A stretch of DNA of 64,000 bases from Pseudidiomarina salinarum (GTDB taxonomy: Bacteria; Pseudomonadota; Gammaproteobacteria; Enterobacterales; Alteromonadaceae): contig NZ_JPER01000001.1 in NCBI RefSeq assembly GCF_000753715.1, positions 806,001-870,000 of the forward strand, read 5' to 3'. The notes beneath the pieces are model-generated. The model had not been told where the DNA came from. It was given only the letters and a program-made list of their open reading frames with translations, and ran no database searches. Both the position numbers and the translations under genes were made by a program. This document shows, piece after piece, positions 53,731 to 63,719 of the stretch; positions within the stretch are counted from its first letter, which is position 1; every line of letters begins with the position of its first letter.

Positions 53731-53791
53731 GAAGTGGTGCCCGGAGCCGGACTTGAACCGGCACGCTGTTGCCAGCGAGGGATTTTAAATC
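53731..53791. repeat. Right attachment repeat (attR) in tRNA-Leu
   Basis: A 61-bp block, identical to 49240-49300, spanning the 3' part of the intact tRNA-Leu gene and 4 bases beyond. The recombination core probably lies in or near the anticodon loop (TTTAAAATC on the minus strand). Confidence 0.95.
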
Positions 53792-53821
53792 CCTTGTGTC
53801 TACCTATTTCACCACCCGGGC
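53735..53821 (-). tRNA. tRNA-Leu (UAA)
   Basis: An 87-nt cloverleaf with a long variable arm, anticodon TAA and encoded CCA (minus strand). It closely matches E. coli leuZ. Its 3' part carries the integrated element. Order and content Gly-Cys-Leu match the E. coli glyW-cysT-leuZ array. Confidence 0.97.
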
Positions 53822-53847
53822 ATTACAGATATTTTGAGGAAACTCGT

Positions 53848-53921
53848 TGGAGGCGGGTCCCGGAGTCGAACCGAGATCCACGGATTTGCAATCCGCTGCA
53901 TAGCCATTCTGCCAACCCGCC
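53848..53921 (-). tRNA. tRNA-Cys (GCA)
   Basis: A 74-nt cloverleaf with anticodon GCA (GGATTGCAAATCC stem-loop) and CCA encoded. It matches E. coli cysT closely. Confidence 0.97.
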
Positions 53922-53929
53922 TTCGAGTT

Positions 53930-54004
53930 TGGAGCGGGAAACGAGATTCGAACTCGCGACCCCAACCTTGGCAAGGTTGTGCTCTACCACTGAGCTATTC
54001 CCGC
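53930..54004 (-). tRNA. tRNA-Gly (GCC)
   Basis: A 75-nt cloverleaf with anticodon GCC (ACCTTGCCAAGGT stem-loop) and CCA encoded. It matches E. coli glyW closely, with one base fewer in the D-loop. Confidence 0.97.
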
Positions 54005-54019
54005 ATCCAGTGCCGAGGC

Positions 54020-54047
54020 ATTTTACTGCCTATTTCAGCAAGGTCAA
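54020..54047 (-). promoter_or_regulatory. Sigma70 promoter of the Gly-Cys-Leu tRNA array
   Basis: On the minus strand TTGACC (54042-54047) and TAAAAT (54020-54025) are 16 bases apart. A GC-rich discriminator (GCCTCGGC) follows. It lies between pgsA and the first tRNA, so the array has its own promoter. Confidence 0.7.
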
Positions 54048-54083
54048 CGATTTTCTTGGCTTAACCCGACCGATTGCCTATTT

Positions 54084-54632
54084 TTACTCCACTTTGCTTA
54101 AGTCGGCCCACGAAGCCCGTAAATATTCCCACATAGACCAGAGCGTAAGCACGAAAGCAACGTACAGCAGAATGGTTGCGGTAATGGTAACAAAGGCGTT
54201 GGCTTCCCAGATCAGGCCGGTAATGGCGACCATCTGTGCGATGGTTTTCCACTTACCCAGATTCGATACTTTGACCTGTTCATGCCGGCCAATCTGCGCC
54301 ATCCATTCACGCAAGGCGGATACCACCAGCTCGCGGCTGATAATTGTCAGTGCCGGGATACTGATCCACCAGGCGGTATAGTCTTCGACGACCACTACCA
54401 GCGAGGCCGCCACCATGACTTTATCGGCCACTGGGTCTAAAAACGCACCAAACTTACTGTATTGATCAAACTTCCTGGCGATGTAACCATCCAGGCCATC
54501 GGTCAGGCCTGCTATGGCAAATACAACTGCCGCCCAGAAATGCGCCTCCTGCCCCGGCAAGTAATAAATAACCAGGAATACGGGAATTAAAAGAATTCGA
54601 AAGTACGTCAGGAGATTGGGGATAGTCCACAT
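54084..54632 (-). CDS. pgsA: CDP-diacylglycerol-glycerol-3-phosphate 3-phosphatidyltransferase PgsA
   Basis: PgsA joins CDP-diacylglycerol and glycerol 3-phosphate to phosphatidylglycerol phosphate in the inner membrane. The 182 residues (E. coli 182) have four or more spans and the CDP-alcohol phosphotransferase motif DGxDGxxAR...GxxxDPxxD, seen as TDGLDGYIARKFDQYSKFG then AFLDPVADK. It lies between uvrC and the tRNA array, the same order as in E. coli. Confidence 0.97.
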   Translation of the reverse strand: MWTIPNLLTYFRILLIPVFLVIYYLPGQEAHFWAAVVFAIAGLTDGLDGYIARKFDQYSKFGAFLDPVADKVMVAASLVVVVEDYTAWWISIPALTIISRELVVSALREWMAQIGRHEQVKVSNLGKWKTIAQMVAITGLIWEANAFVTITATILLYVAFVLTLWSMWEYLRASWADLSKVE

Positions 54633-54724
54633 AATAGCCGGTAGTTCCTCTGTTCATTCCGAAACACATCACACATTAGGCCAATACTAGCTTGTTTTGC
54701 CCAATGTTATCTACTGCTAACCGC

Positions 54725-56578
54725 TTATTCGTCGCGAAATGCGTGATAAATTGTTTCGGCAAGATCATGACTGATCCCCGGCACGGCCGCTAACTGGTCA
54801 ATACTAGCCTGCTTAACCTGTTGCAGCCCGCCAAGGTTCTGCAGAATTTTTTGCCGGCGCTTGGCACCGATTCCCGGAATATCCTCCAGCCGCGAGCTAC
54901 GCTGCACCTTAGCCCGGCGCTGACGGTGCCCGGTAATTGCAAAGCGATGTGACTCATCACGAATATGCTGCACCAGATGCAACGCCGGTGAATCGGCCGG
55001 TAGCGGCAGGGTCGCATGACTGCCCGCCATGATCAGTGTTTCCAGCCCGGGTTTGCGCGATTCGCCTTTTGCCACACCGATTAACAGAGGCACCCTCGCC
55101 GACCAGTCGGCAAAATAGTTCTCCGCCTGGGTCAGCTGGCCCTTGCCGCCATCAATAAATAAAATATCCGGCATCGGCGCATCCGCATCGGTACTGTCGC
55201 GTAACGGGTCATAGCGGCGTTTGAGGGCCTGTGCCATAGCGGCGTAATCATCGCCAGGGGTAATTCCTTTAATATTAAAGCGGCGGTAATCGCTTTTTTT
55301 CGGCCCCTGCTGATCAAATACCACGCATGATGCGACGGTTTCCTGACCCATGGTATGACTGATATCAAAACATTCCATGCGTTGCACCGGAAAGCCAAGA
55401 TCCAGAGCTTTTTCCAACTCCTGCACCCGCATCGACATCGTTGACGCCTGATTAACCCGGCTGTCCAGCGCATTGAGCGCGTTCTTCTGTGCTAGCGTCT
55501 GGTACTGTCGCCGTTCACCACGCACCCGGTGGGTCACACGAACGCGCTGTGCCAGCGCCTGTTCAAGTAGTTGCAGCTCGCGTTCGGGATCCAGCAGCTG
55601 CGTAGCGGTTTCCGTCGGCAGGATGATCTCGCGTGGCAGGCGCCGGCCAATCCGGTCATTCAGATAAAACTGCAGCATGAAGGCCAGCAATACTTCACTG
55701 TCATCGGTGTTCGCCGGCAGCTTGGGAAAGTAGCTACGACTGCCCTGCACTGTGCCTTCGCGGATGAATAGCAGATGCACTGCGGCAATACCACCGCGGC
55801 GGGCAAAGCCAATGACGTCCATTTCTTGTTGATTGCCGGTAACCGCGTTGCGCTCCTGGATTTTTCGCAACGCACTGATCTGGTCACGGAACCGGGCCGC
55901 CCGCTCAAAATCAAGATCGCCACTGGCTTGTTCCATGCGCAGTACCAACTTATCAATTACCTGCTGGTTTTTGCCCTGTAAGAACGACTTTGCCAGTTCT
56001 ACCTGCTCCTGATACTCATCATCGGTGCAATAGCCCTTCACACAGGGCGCCAAACAGCGTTTCAGCTGATATTGCAGGCAGGGACGGCTACGAGCCCGGT
56101 AATAGGTATCATCGCACTGACGAACCGGAAACAGCTTCTGCATCAGCCGCAGGCTTTCACGAACTGCGACCCCATTGGGGAAAGGTCCGAAATAGTCGCC
56201 TTTTTCGCGCCGCGTACCGCGGTGGAATGCCAGTCGCGGGTGTTCATGCTGACTGACCAGAATGTAGGGATAAGATTTATCGTCGCGCAGCAGTACGTTA
56301 TAACGCGGCCGGTATTTTTTTATGAAATTATTTTCCAGGATGAGCGCTTCAGCTTCGGTATTGGTCACCGTGACATCCATAGTGGCAATCTGCCGGACCA
56401 GGGTCTGGGTCTTGGGGGTATCAACATTCGCGCGAAAATAGCTAGCTACCCGTTTACACAGGTCTTTAGCCTTGCCCACATAAATAACTTCACCTGACTC
56501 ATCATACATGCGGTAAACGCCTGGCTGATGAGTCAGGTGTTTTAAGAACGATTTTGAATCAAACGGCTTTTCGTTCAT
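54725..56578 (-). CDS. uvrC: Excinuclease ABC subunit C
   Basis: UvrC makes both incisions during nucleotide excision repair. The start at 56578 (ATG, MNEKPFDSKSFLKHLTH) follows AGGAG at 3 bases spacing; an upstream TTG would extend it. The 617 residues (E. coli 610) contain the GIY-YIG nuclease (GVYRMYDESGEVIYVGKAKD), a Cys-rich region (CLQYQLKRCLAPCVKGYC), the UVR/UvrB-binding region around residue 215, the RNase H-like domain (MECFDISHTMGQETVASCVV) and C-terminal helix-hairpin-helix repeats (LEDIPGIGAKRRQKILQNLG). Its first 20 bases overlap the uvrY end, so translation is coupled. Confidence 0.97.
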   Translation of the reverse strand: MNEKPFDSKSFLKHLTHQPGVYRMYDESGEVIYVGKAKDLCKRVASYFRANVDTPKTQTLVRQIATMDVTVTNTEAEALILENNFIKKYRPRYNVLLRDDKSYPYILVSQHEHPRLAFHRGTRREKGDYFGPFPNGVAVRESLRLMQKLFPVRQCDDTYYRARSRPCLQYQLKRCLAPCVKGYCTDDEYQEQVELAKSFLQGKNQQVIDKLVLRMEQASGDLDFERAARFRDQISALRKIQERNAVTGNQQEMDVIGFARRGGIAAVHLLFIREGTVQGSRSYFPKLPANTDDSEVLLAFMLQFYLNDRIGRRLPREIILPTETATQLLDPERELQLLEQALAQRVRVTHRVRGERRQYQTLAQKNALNALDSRVNQASTMSMRVQELEKALDLGFPVQRMECFDISHTMGQETVASCVVFDQQGPKKSDYRRFNIKGITPGDDYAAMAQALKRRYDPLRDSTDADAPMPDILFIDGGKGQLTQAENYFADWSARVPLLIGVAKGESRKPGLETLIMAGSHATLPLPADSPALHLVQHIRDESHRFAITGHRQRRAKVQRSSRLEDIPGIGAKRRQKILQNLGGLQQVKQASIDQLAAVPGISHDLAETIYHAFRDE

Positions 56579-57224
56579 AAACTCCTGGCAGGTCAAGTTC
56601 AACTAACCCTGTTTGTATCGCGATATGTGTCAGTTCGACATCGCCATTTACGCCTAGTTTGGCAAAAATGCGATAGCGGAACGTATTCACAGTTTTGCTG
56701 CTGATATTAAGGTGTTTAGCAATTTCTGCAACCCGGATTCCCCGCCCCAGCATTTGCGTGACCTGCACTTCACGGTCACTGAGTGACTTCAGCAAGCGCA
56801 CTTGCTCGGTCTGGCGGGGATTGCGTGCGAGGTACTCAGCAACAGCTGTCGCGACAAACATATGGCCGCGGTTAAGCGATGCCGTGGCAGCAAGAAATTC
56901 TTGTTCTGACGAATTCTCCAGCAAATACCCATCGACTTGTTTCAGATTGCACTGAAAATCAAGAATATCCTGAAAACATTTGGCAAATAAGAGTACCTGT
57001 AAATCGCAGTACCTTTTATGCAAACGCCGCCAGGTTTCGATGGTCCCGTCGCCCGCCAGATGACTACACAATATAACGGTGGCACAAGGAGATTCCTTTA
57101 CCGCATCGCGCAACTGATTAAAATTAGTCGCACTGGAGACAACGCGATAGTTATTCGCTTTGAGTGTGGCGTACATCCCAACCCGCACTAAATCACTCGA
57201 TACAGCAACAATAAAGTCTGTCAT
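56559..57224 (-). CDS. uvrY: UvrY/GacA-type regulator with a degenerate receiver
   Basis: Position next to uvrC and the C-terminal LuxR-type helix-turn-helix (LSDREVQVTQML, VAEIAKHLNISSKTVNTFRY, GDVELTHIAIQTGL) identify the UvrY/GacA orthologue. UvrY normally receives phosphate from BarA and activates csrB/csrC. Here the receiver has lost its key residues, counted from the ATG at 57224. The acidic pair D8-D9 is V8-S9. The phosphoacceptor Asp54 is Cys53 in ATVILCSHLAG. The switch Thr is Ala (LLFAKC). The conserved Lys104 is Glu103 (GYLLEN). A GTG at 57230 is another possible start. The fold lengths look normal, so this is not a frameshift. The protein is likely phosphorylation-independent. Confidence 0.9.
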   Translation of the reverse strand: MTDFIVAVSSDLVRVGMYATLKANNYRVVSSATNFNQLRDAVKESPCATVILCSHLAGDGTIETWRRLHKRYCDLQVLLFAKCFQDILDFQCNLKQVDGYLLENSSEQEFLAATASLNRGHMFVATAVAEYLARNPRQTEQVRLLKSLSDREVQVTQMLGRGIRVAEIAKHLNISSKTVNTFRYRIFAKLGVNGDVELTHIAIQTGLVELDLPGVYERKAV

Positions 57225-57350
57225 ATCCACTTATCCATAGTGAATTTCATGCTCTGAAACCATTCCAGAGATGAACAGATATCATTAATTTTTAACCTTT
57301 TGGCAAGTATAAATTAATAAATTATGTTGAATTCGGCGATCTCCCTGTTG

Positions 57351-57394
57351 TTTGCTGTCAAATGACAGCAAAAATCTGTCAATTTGACAGATTT
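57351..57394. repeat. Twin palindromes between uvrY and the thioesterase gene
   Basis: The first has perfect 10-bp arms (TTTGCTGTCA and TGACAGCAAA, 57351-57360 and 57363-57372). The second has perfect 11-bp arms (AAATCTGTCAA and TTGACAGATTT, 57372-57382 and 57384-57394). Both share TGTCA-N2/3-TGACA and abut. The second overlaps the thioesterase stop codon. They could be tandem operators about 130 bases upstream of uvrY or a double-hairpin terminator of the thioesterase. Confidence 0.75.
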
Positions 57395-58184
57395 AGCCGA
57401 ACACTGTCACCGTCTGCCGGCTAATAGCAACCAGCCGGCCGGCATCGTCCCAGATATGTGCGTGGGTATGGCCATAGCCGTTTTCTGCATGATCGATAGT
57501 CGCAAGGTATTGCCACCAGCTATTGCAGCGTCTGTCAGCAGGAAGCTGATCGGGGAATTCGATGGTCCAGGTTAATGAGCTGGCCGGAGCCGGACTTGAT
57601 AAGTGCGGCAGCAACGCCGGCGGCCAGGCATCCACCAGGCCCAACAGCAAACCGATATCAATCGGCTTATCTTCATGGCGGTAGCGCATCCAGCCCCCGA
57701 ATTCACGTGATGTATCGCCGCTAAACGGCAGGTTCCCGGTACAAATCCGGTAATCATAATGATGGGTAAACTCCGGCAGAATATCCAGTGGCGGAAAGCT
57801 TATACCCTGTTCCCGAGCTGGCATGTCAGCTGTTACCGTAGCTGGCACCGATATCGATGACGCGCGGCTGCGGCCGTAACTGGCAAGGGCGATAAGCACA
57901 ACCTCGCTATCCTGAATTATCTCTACGGCAATTTGGGTGACATTTTTACCTTGCCGCAAAATGCGCCGCTGCAGCCTGGCTTCACCAGGTTGGATGGGTG
58001 CGACAAAAGATACGGTAAAGGCGCGCAGCTGTTGCTCAGGATCAGCGCCGTAATGAGCGTGTTGCCAGGCAATGGCGGCGGTAATACCGCCAAATAGCGC
58101 GCGGCCCTGTCCCCACCCGTCAGGCAACAAGAGTTGTTGATCTGCTGCGGGCGTAATTTGAGCAAGAATTTCCGAAAACTGCAT
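57393..58184 (-). CDS. TesB-like acyl-CoA thioesterase
   Basis: The 263-residue protein has the double hot-dog layout of TesB-like thioesterases. The first half has PDGWGQGRALFGGITAAIAWQ and a strand pattern LRAFTVSFVAPIQPGEARLQ; the second half has REFGGWMRYRHEDKPIDIGL and the final repeat WTIEFPDQLPADR, GYGHTHAHIWDDAGRLVAIS. It should hydrolyse acyl-CoA in the cytosol. The physiological substrate is unknown. It lies upstream of uvrY on the same strand but with palindromes between them. Confidence 0.85.
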   Translation of the reverse strand: MQFSEILAQITPAADQQLLLPDGWGQGRALFGGITAAIAWQHAHYGADPEQQLRAFTVSFVAPIQPGEARLQRRILRQGKNVTQIAVEIIQDSEVVLIALASYGRSRASSISVPATVTADMPAREQGISFPPLDILPEFTHHYDYRICTGNLPFSGDTSREFGGWMRYRHEDKPIDIGLLLGLVDAWPPALLPHLSSPAPASSLTWTIEFPDQLPADRRCNSWWQYLATIDHAENGYGHTHAHIWDDAGRLVAISRQTVTVFG

Positions 58185-58279
58185 GGCGACCTCTGTGCGG
58201 TTCGTTTTATTTTTATCGGTTGCTATTGGACGGCGTAATTATACACAGGTACGACCAGATGGCTAGATTGCCGGACAGG

Positions 58280-58315
58280 CAAAAAAAAACCCGCTGACGA
58301 ATCAGCGGGTTTTCT
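58280..58315 (-). terminator. Terminator of tRNA-Ser
   Basis: AACCCGCTGA (58288-58297) pairs with TCAGCGGGTT (58302-58311) across a 4-nt loop. On the minus strand a run of nine T follows. It begins 11 bases after the tRNA-Ser CCA and precedes the thioesterase gene. Confidence 0.93.
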
Positions 58316-58320
58316 GGAAT

Positions 58321-58413
<93 letters not shown>

Positions 58414-58448
58414 GCGGTCATTAAGCTCAATGCCTTAAGACGATGCGA

Positions 58449-58477
58449 ATGATAAAGAGCGGAAACCGCCTTGTAAA
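58449..58477 (-). promoter_or_regulatory. Sigma70 promoter of tRNA-Ser
   Basis: TTTACA (58472-58477) and TATCAT (58449-58454) on the minus strand are 17 bases apart, each matching consensus at five of six positions. The start point falls about 30 bases before the mature 5' end. Confidence 0.75.
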
Positions 58478-58576
58478 GCAAAAAATCACCTCAGTGATAC
58501 TGTTTGCTGTGATTTTAAGCAATTAGCCCGGTATTTCGCTCTGACAGGCCTTGAAATCATTGCCTGTTCGTCCCCA

Positions 58577-58604
58577 TTTTGGGTTAGACTAGGTGCAGTA
58601 TAAC
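58577..58604 (+). promoter_or_regulatory. Possible promoter of yccA-tus
   Basis: TATAAC (58599-58604) lies about 29 bases before the yccA ATG. A weak TTTTGG (58577-58582) at 16 bases spacing may be the -35. Confidence 0.4.
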
Positions 58605-58632
58605 TTAGCAGTACCACAACACGGAGATAGCG

Positions 58633-59307
58633 ATGAGTAATCAAGCTCACATTTCAACTACGCAGCGCAGCGAATCGGCTCTGCAGACCAACAAAGTTTT
58701 ACGCAACACTTATATGTTGCTCGGTCTGACACTGGCATTCAGTGCGTTTACCGCATTCCTTTCAGCCAGCATGAACCTTCCTCATCCTGGTTTGATTATT
58801 ACTCTGGTCGGTTTTTACGGCTTACTGTTTCTGGTTCATAAAACCTCAGACAGCGCGGTGGGCTTGCTCTCAGTATTCGCGCTAACCGGCTTTATGGGAT
58901 ATACCCTGGGCCCGATTCTGGGAATGGTTAATGCCATTGGCCCGCGCGGCAGTGAAATCATTATGATGGCACTGGGTGGCACAGCCCTGATTTTCTTTGC
59001 GTTATCCGCTTATGTGCTGACGACTAAAAAGGATATGTCCTTCTTAGGTGGCATGATGATGGCCGGCTTCGTCGCCATTATTGTTATGTTTATCGCTAAC
59101 CTGTTCCTGAATATTCCGGCACTGGGTATGGCCCTGTCAGCAATGTTCATTCTGTTCTCAGCAGGTGCGATTCTGATGCAAACCAGCGCCATTATTAACG
59201 GCGGTGAGCGTAACTATATCCTGGCAACAGTTACCCTGTTTGTGTCACTGTACAATATCTTCCTGAGCCTGATTCACCTGCTCACGGCCTTCGGCGGCGA
59301 CGAGTAA
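58633..59307 (+). CDS. yccA: Bax inhibitor-1/YccA family membrane protein
   Basis: The 224-residue protein has seven predicted spans and the BI-1 pattern, including NTYMLLGLTLAFSAFTAFLS near the start, LSVFALTGFMGYTLGPIL and NYILATVTLFVSLYNIFLSL at the end. E. coli YccA is a substrate and modulator of the FtsH protease. It lies upstream of the tus genes; in E. coli yccA is next to tusE too, so the linkage is conserved. An ATG with GGAG upstream supports the start. Confidence 0.92.
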   Translation: MSNQAHISTTQRSESALQTNKVLRNTYMLLGLTLAFSAFTAFLSASMNLPHPGLIITLVGFYGLLFLVHKTSDSAVGLLSVFALTGFMGYTLGPILGMVNAIGPRGSEIIMMALGGTALIFFALSAYVLTTKKDMSFLGGMMMAGFVAIIVMFIANLFLNIPALGMALSAMFILFSAGAILMQTSAIINGGERNYILATVTLFVSLYNIFLSLIHLLTAFGGDE

Positions 59308-59319
59308 CAGGCGCCGCAA

Positions 59320-59676
59320 TTGGCTCGTCTTGTCTTAGCGCTGCATTCATTCGATGACAGCGCTTCATCCCCTTCTTACCGCAGCCTGCTGGCTTATCAT
59401 TATGCTCAGGCTGCGGTAGCCAGTGGTCATCAGATCGATATGGTGTTCTTCTATCAGTCCGGCGTACGTTTTGGCGGCGCTGATGAGAAGCACCCGTTAA
59501 CCGATAAGTGGCTGGAACTGTCGGCGCATCACAATATTCCGTTGGTGCTTTGCGCGACTGTGGCTGAAACCGAATACAGTATTGGCGAAGAAACGCTTCG
59601 GCCCGGGTTTCATAATGGTGGATTGACGGAATTTGCGCAGGCCACCGCGCTCGCCGATCAGGTGGTACAGTTCTGA
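59320..59676 (+). CDS. tusD: Sulfurtransferase TusD
   Basis: TusD accepts persulfide sulfur from TusA as part of the TusBCD complex, for mnm5s2U34 synthesis in tRNA. The 118-residue protein starts at a TTG (59320, MARLVLALHSFDD) with only a weak ribosome site. It keeps the active Cys in VLCATVAETEYSI (the site of E. coli TusD Cys78) and ends LADQVVQF like the E. coli protein. Its stop shares a base with the tusC ATG. Confidence 0.9.
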   Translation: MARLVLALHSFDDSASSPSYRSLLAYHYAQAAVASGHQIDMVFFYQSGVRFGGADEKHPLTDKWLELSAHHNIPLVLCATVAETEYSIGEETLRPGFHNGGLTEFAQATALADQVVQF

Positions 59677-60023
59677 TGGCTATCGCGATAATTCAGACGA
59701 CCTTGCCCGATGATCCAGACTGCTGGCATGGCCAGGATATGTTACTGGCACTGGCAAGCATCGATTTGAACCCGCAGCTTATTCTCAGTGGTCATGGCCT
59801 CAGCCTCTGGCATAAAGACTTTGATGTTGAACGGAATAACCGATCGCTGCATAAACGTTACCGGCTGCTGGAGCTCTATGAGTGCCCGCCTCCCTGGGTG
59901 CTTGATACCGAACTGGCCGATCGCGCCTGGCAGGTCAGTGACTTTATTGCGCCCGCTGAGGTAATTGACCGGCTTGAACTTCATGAGCGGCTGCAAGGCC
60001 TGCAAAAAGTATTGAGGTATTAG
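59676..60023 (+). CDS. tusC: TusC (DsrF-like)
   Basis: The 115-residue TusC subunit of the TusBCD sulfur relay. Sequence identity to E. coli TusC is low, but the DsrEFH fold pattern (AIAIIQTTLPDDPDCWHGQD then LSGHGLSLWHKD) and position between tusD and tusB fix the assignment. It overlaps the tusD stop by one base, as is normal in such operons. Confidence 0.85.
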   Translation: MAIAIIQTTLPDDPDCWHGQDMLLALASIDLNPQLILSGHGLSLWHKDFDVERNNRSLHKRYRLLELYECPPPWVLDTELADRAWQVSDFIAPAEVIDRLELHERLQGLQKVLRY

Positions 60024-60028
60024 CCGCG

Positions 60029-60331
60029 ATGACGACGCCCCTGCATTTTATCCGTGACTGGCCTTCAGCTGACTGGCTGCAACACTGGCAGCATGACGAC
60101 AGCGTCTTTTTGCTCAGTGAGAAAGCACTGGAGCTCTGTCTGCTCGAGCCCGATCTGGCGGAATTGTTACCGGGTCGAACTTATGTGCTGATTACCGAGT
60201 TAGCCCTGCTGGCGGAACAAGGTGTGATGACCGAAGATTTGCCTCTGTCACTGATTCAGATTAGCGATACCCGCTGGGTTGAGCTCACCCTGCAATGCGC
60301 GCCGGTAATTACCTGGGATAAAACGGAGTAA
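60029..60331 (+). CDS. tusB: TusB (DsrH-like)
   Basis: The third subunit of the TusBCD complex. The 100-residue sequence has the DsrH pattern ([18 protein letters not shown] and [16 protein letters not shown]). It is five bases after tusC. Confidence 0.85.
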   Translation: MTTPLHFIRDWPSADWLQHWQHDDSVFLLSEKALELCLLEPDLAELLPGRTYVLITELALLAEQGVMTEDLPLSLIQISDTRWVELTLQCAPVITWDKTE

Positions 60332-60336
60332 CAACC

Positions 60337-60666
60337 ATGTTCATTGTGGCCGGGCGGGAATACCAAACCGATAAACACGAATACCTTGCGGACTTTTCGG
60401 AATGGTCGCCTGAACTGGCCCGTCATATAGCCGGGCTGGAGCAGATCGAGTTAACCGACGCGCACTGGGAAGTGATTCACTTTGTCCGCGATTTCTATCA
60501 GGAATACGACACCAGCCCGGCGATGCGGGTACTGGTAAAAGCGATCGGCAAGCGACTGGGCCCAGATAAGGCCAATAGCCGCTATCTGTATCGATTGTTC
60601 CCTAAAGGCCCGGCCAAACAAGCGACCCGAATCGCGGGGCTGCCAAAACCCGCCAAATGCATATAA
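60337..60666 (+). CDS. tusE: TusE (DsrC-like)
   Basis: TusE takes persulfide from TusD and passes it to MnmA. The 109-residue protein has the DsrC fold ([40 protein letters not shown]) and ends [12 protein letters not shown], with the penultimate Cys that carries the persulfide. It lies five bases after tusB. Its stop runs into a strong terminator. Confidence 0.95.
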   Translation: MFIVAGREYQTDKHEYLADFSEWSPELARHIAGLEQIELTDAHWEVIHFVRDFYQEYDTSPAMRVLVKAIGKRLGPDKANSRYLYRLFPKGPAKQATRIAGLPKPAKCI

Positions 60667-60694
60667 AAAAGCCCGCAACAGCGGGCTTTTTTTT
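60665..60694. terminator. Bidirectional terminator between tusE and serS
   Basis: AAAAAAGCCCGC pairs with GCGGGCTTTTTT across AACA. A and T tracts flank both sides, so it can stop transcription of tusE (plus) and serS (minus). Confidence 0.95.
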
Positions 60695-60708
60695 GTTTAT
60701 TTAGTTAC

Positions 60709-62393
<1,685 letters not shown>

Positions 62394-62404
<11 letters not shown>

Positions 62405-63716
62405 CCCCCCGGCGCCAGTCGCTGGCCTCATCTTGTTGCCGCAGCCAGTTCATTTTTTCAGCTAACTGTTTTTCCAGGCCGCGGTCGCTGGGCTGGTACA
62501 AGCGTACATCTTTGATTTCAGCGGGCACATAACGCTCACCCGGCACTACCGCACCCGGGTAACTATGGGCATAGCGATAATCGGCGCCGTAGCCCTCGGC
62601 CTTATGGAGTTTTGTCGGGGCATTGCGCAGGTGTTTGGGTACCGGCAAATCCGGATAATCCGCAGCAAGCTTTTTGGCCTGATTGAATGCCTGGTAAACG
62701 GCATTACTTTTCGGCGCACAGGCACAAAAAATCAGCGCCTGGGCAATGGCACGTTCGCCTTCGGCCGGCCCTACCCTGGTGTACGTATCCCAGGCATTTA
62801 ATGCTAACTGCATGGCCCGTGGGTCGGCATTGCCAATATCCTCAGAAGCGATTGCCAGCAGCCGGCGGGCGACAATCAGGGGATCGCCACCGCCGTTCAG
62901 AATCCGGGCATACCAGTACAACGCCCCATCACTGCTCGAACCGCGCACCGATTTATGTAAAGCCGAGAGCAGATCAAAATATACATCGCCCTGTTTATCA
63001 AAAGAAGCCTGGCGGCCACCAACCGCATTTTTGATGAGCTCCAGCGACAGCACCTTGTCGTCCGTAGCGTCAGCGCTGATCTCTAAGTAATTAAGGGCGC
63101 GCCGGGCATCCCCGGCGGCCGAATGCAGCAGGTAGTCCATCGCCTCCTGCGGCAATTGCAGCTGCCGCTCGCCAAGGCCCCGCTCGCTATCATTCAACGC
63201 CTGCATGATAACTTCGCGGATATCCTCGTCGGTCAGCGACTGCAAACGATAGATGCGGGTTCTTGAAAGTAAGGCATTGTTCAGCTCAAAAGCAGGATTC
63301 TCCGTCGTCGCACCGACAAATATCACGGTTCCGTCTTCGATGTAGGGTAAAAACGCATCCTGCTGACTCTTATTGAAACGATGCACTTCATCGACAAAGA
63401 GCACCGTGCGCTTCTGCCGCTGAATTGCCTGAGATTTTGCCTCTTCGATGGCGGCCCGGATGTCTTTTACGCCGGCGGTTACGGCGCTGATGCGCGACAG
63501 CTCTGCGGCACCGCTGATAGCCAATAGTTCAGCCAGGGTGGTTTTACCGGTACCCGGCGGGCCCCACAGGATCATAGAGTGCAGCTGGCCGCGGCTGATG
63601 GCTTCGCGCAGTGGCTTGCCAGCGCCGAGAATATGGCTCTGGCCGATATATTCCTGCAGGTTACGCGGTCGCATCCGCGCCGCCAGCGGGCGGAAGTCAG
63701 GGGTAAAATCGAGCAC
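62394..63716 (-). CDS. rarA: Replication-associated recombination protein RarA (MgsA)
   Basis: RarA is a cytosolic AAA+ ATPase in the clamp-loader/RuvB group that acts at stalled replication forks with SSB. The 440 residues (E. coli 447) have Walker [11 protein letters not shown], Walker [19 protein letters not shown] and sensor 1 [20 protein letters not shown]. The C-terminal RuvB-like region and the MgsA domain ([20 protein letters not shown]) are intact. Its stop overlaps the crcB start, giving a rarA-crcB-serS operon. Confidence 0.97.
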
Positions 63717-63719
63717 TAA

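Larger units (their letters stand above)
49240..53791. mobile_element. Decayed prophage/integrative element in tRNA-Leu(UAA)
   Basis: Two perfect 61-bp direct repeats (49240-49300 and 53731-53791) bound this 4.55-kb segment. The right repeat is the 3' part of the intact tRNA-Leu gene, and the left is the displaced copy. Between them lie an integrase pseudogene beside the tRNA, remnants of tail genes, two unknown related genes and one opposite-strand cargo gene. The outer gene order (dkgB on one side, tRNAs-pgsA-uvrC on the other) is chromosomal. Flanking bases look GC-balanced while the cargo genes are AT-rich. The integrase is broken, so the element cannot excise by itself. The large internal deletion is judged from the missing phage modules. 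Confidence 0.92.

Noticed and set aside
53557-54381. A 274-codon plus-strand open frame across the tRNA array and pgsA
   Set aside because: It runs antisense through three tRNA genes and pgsA and has no coding character, so it is a chance frame.
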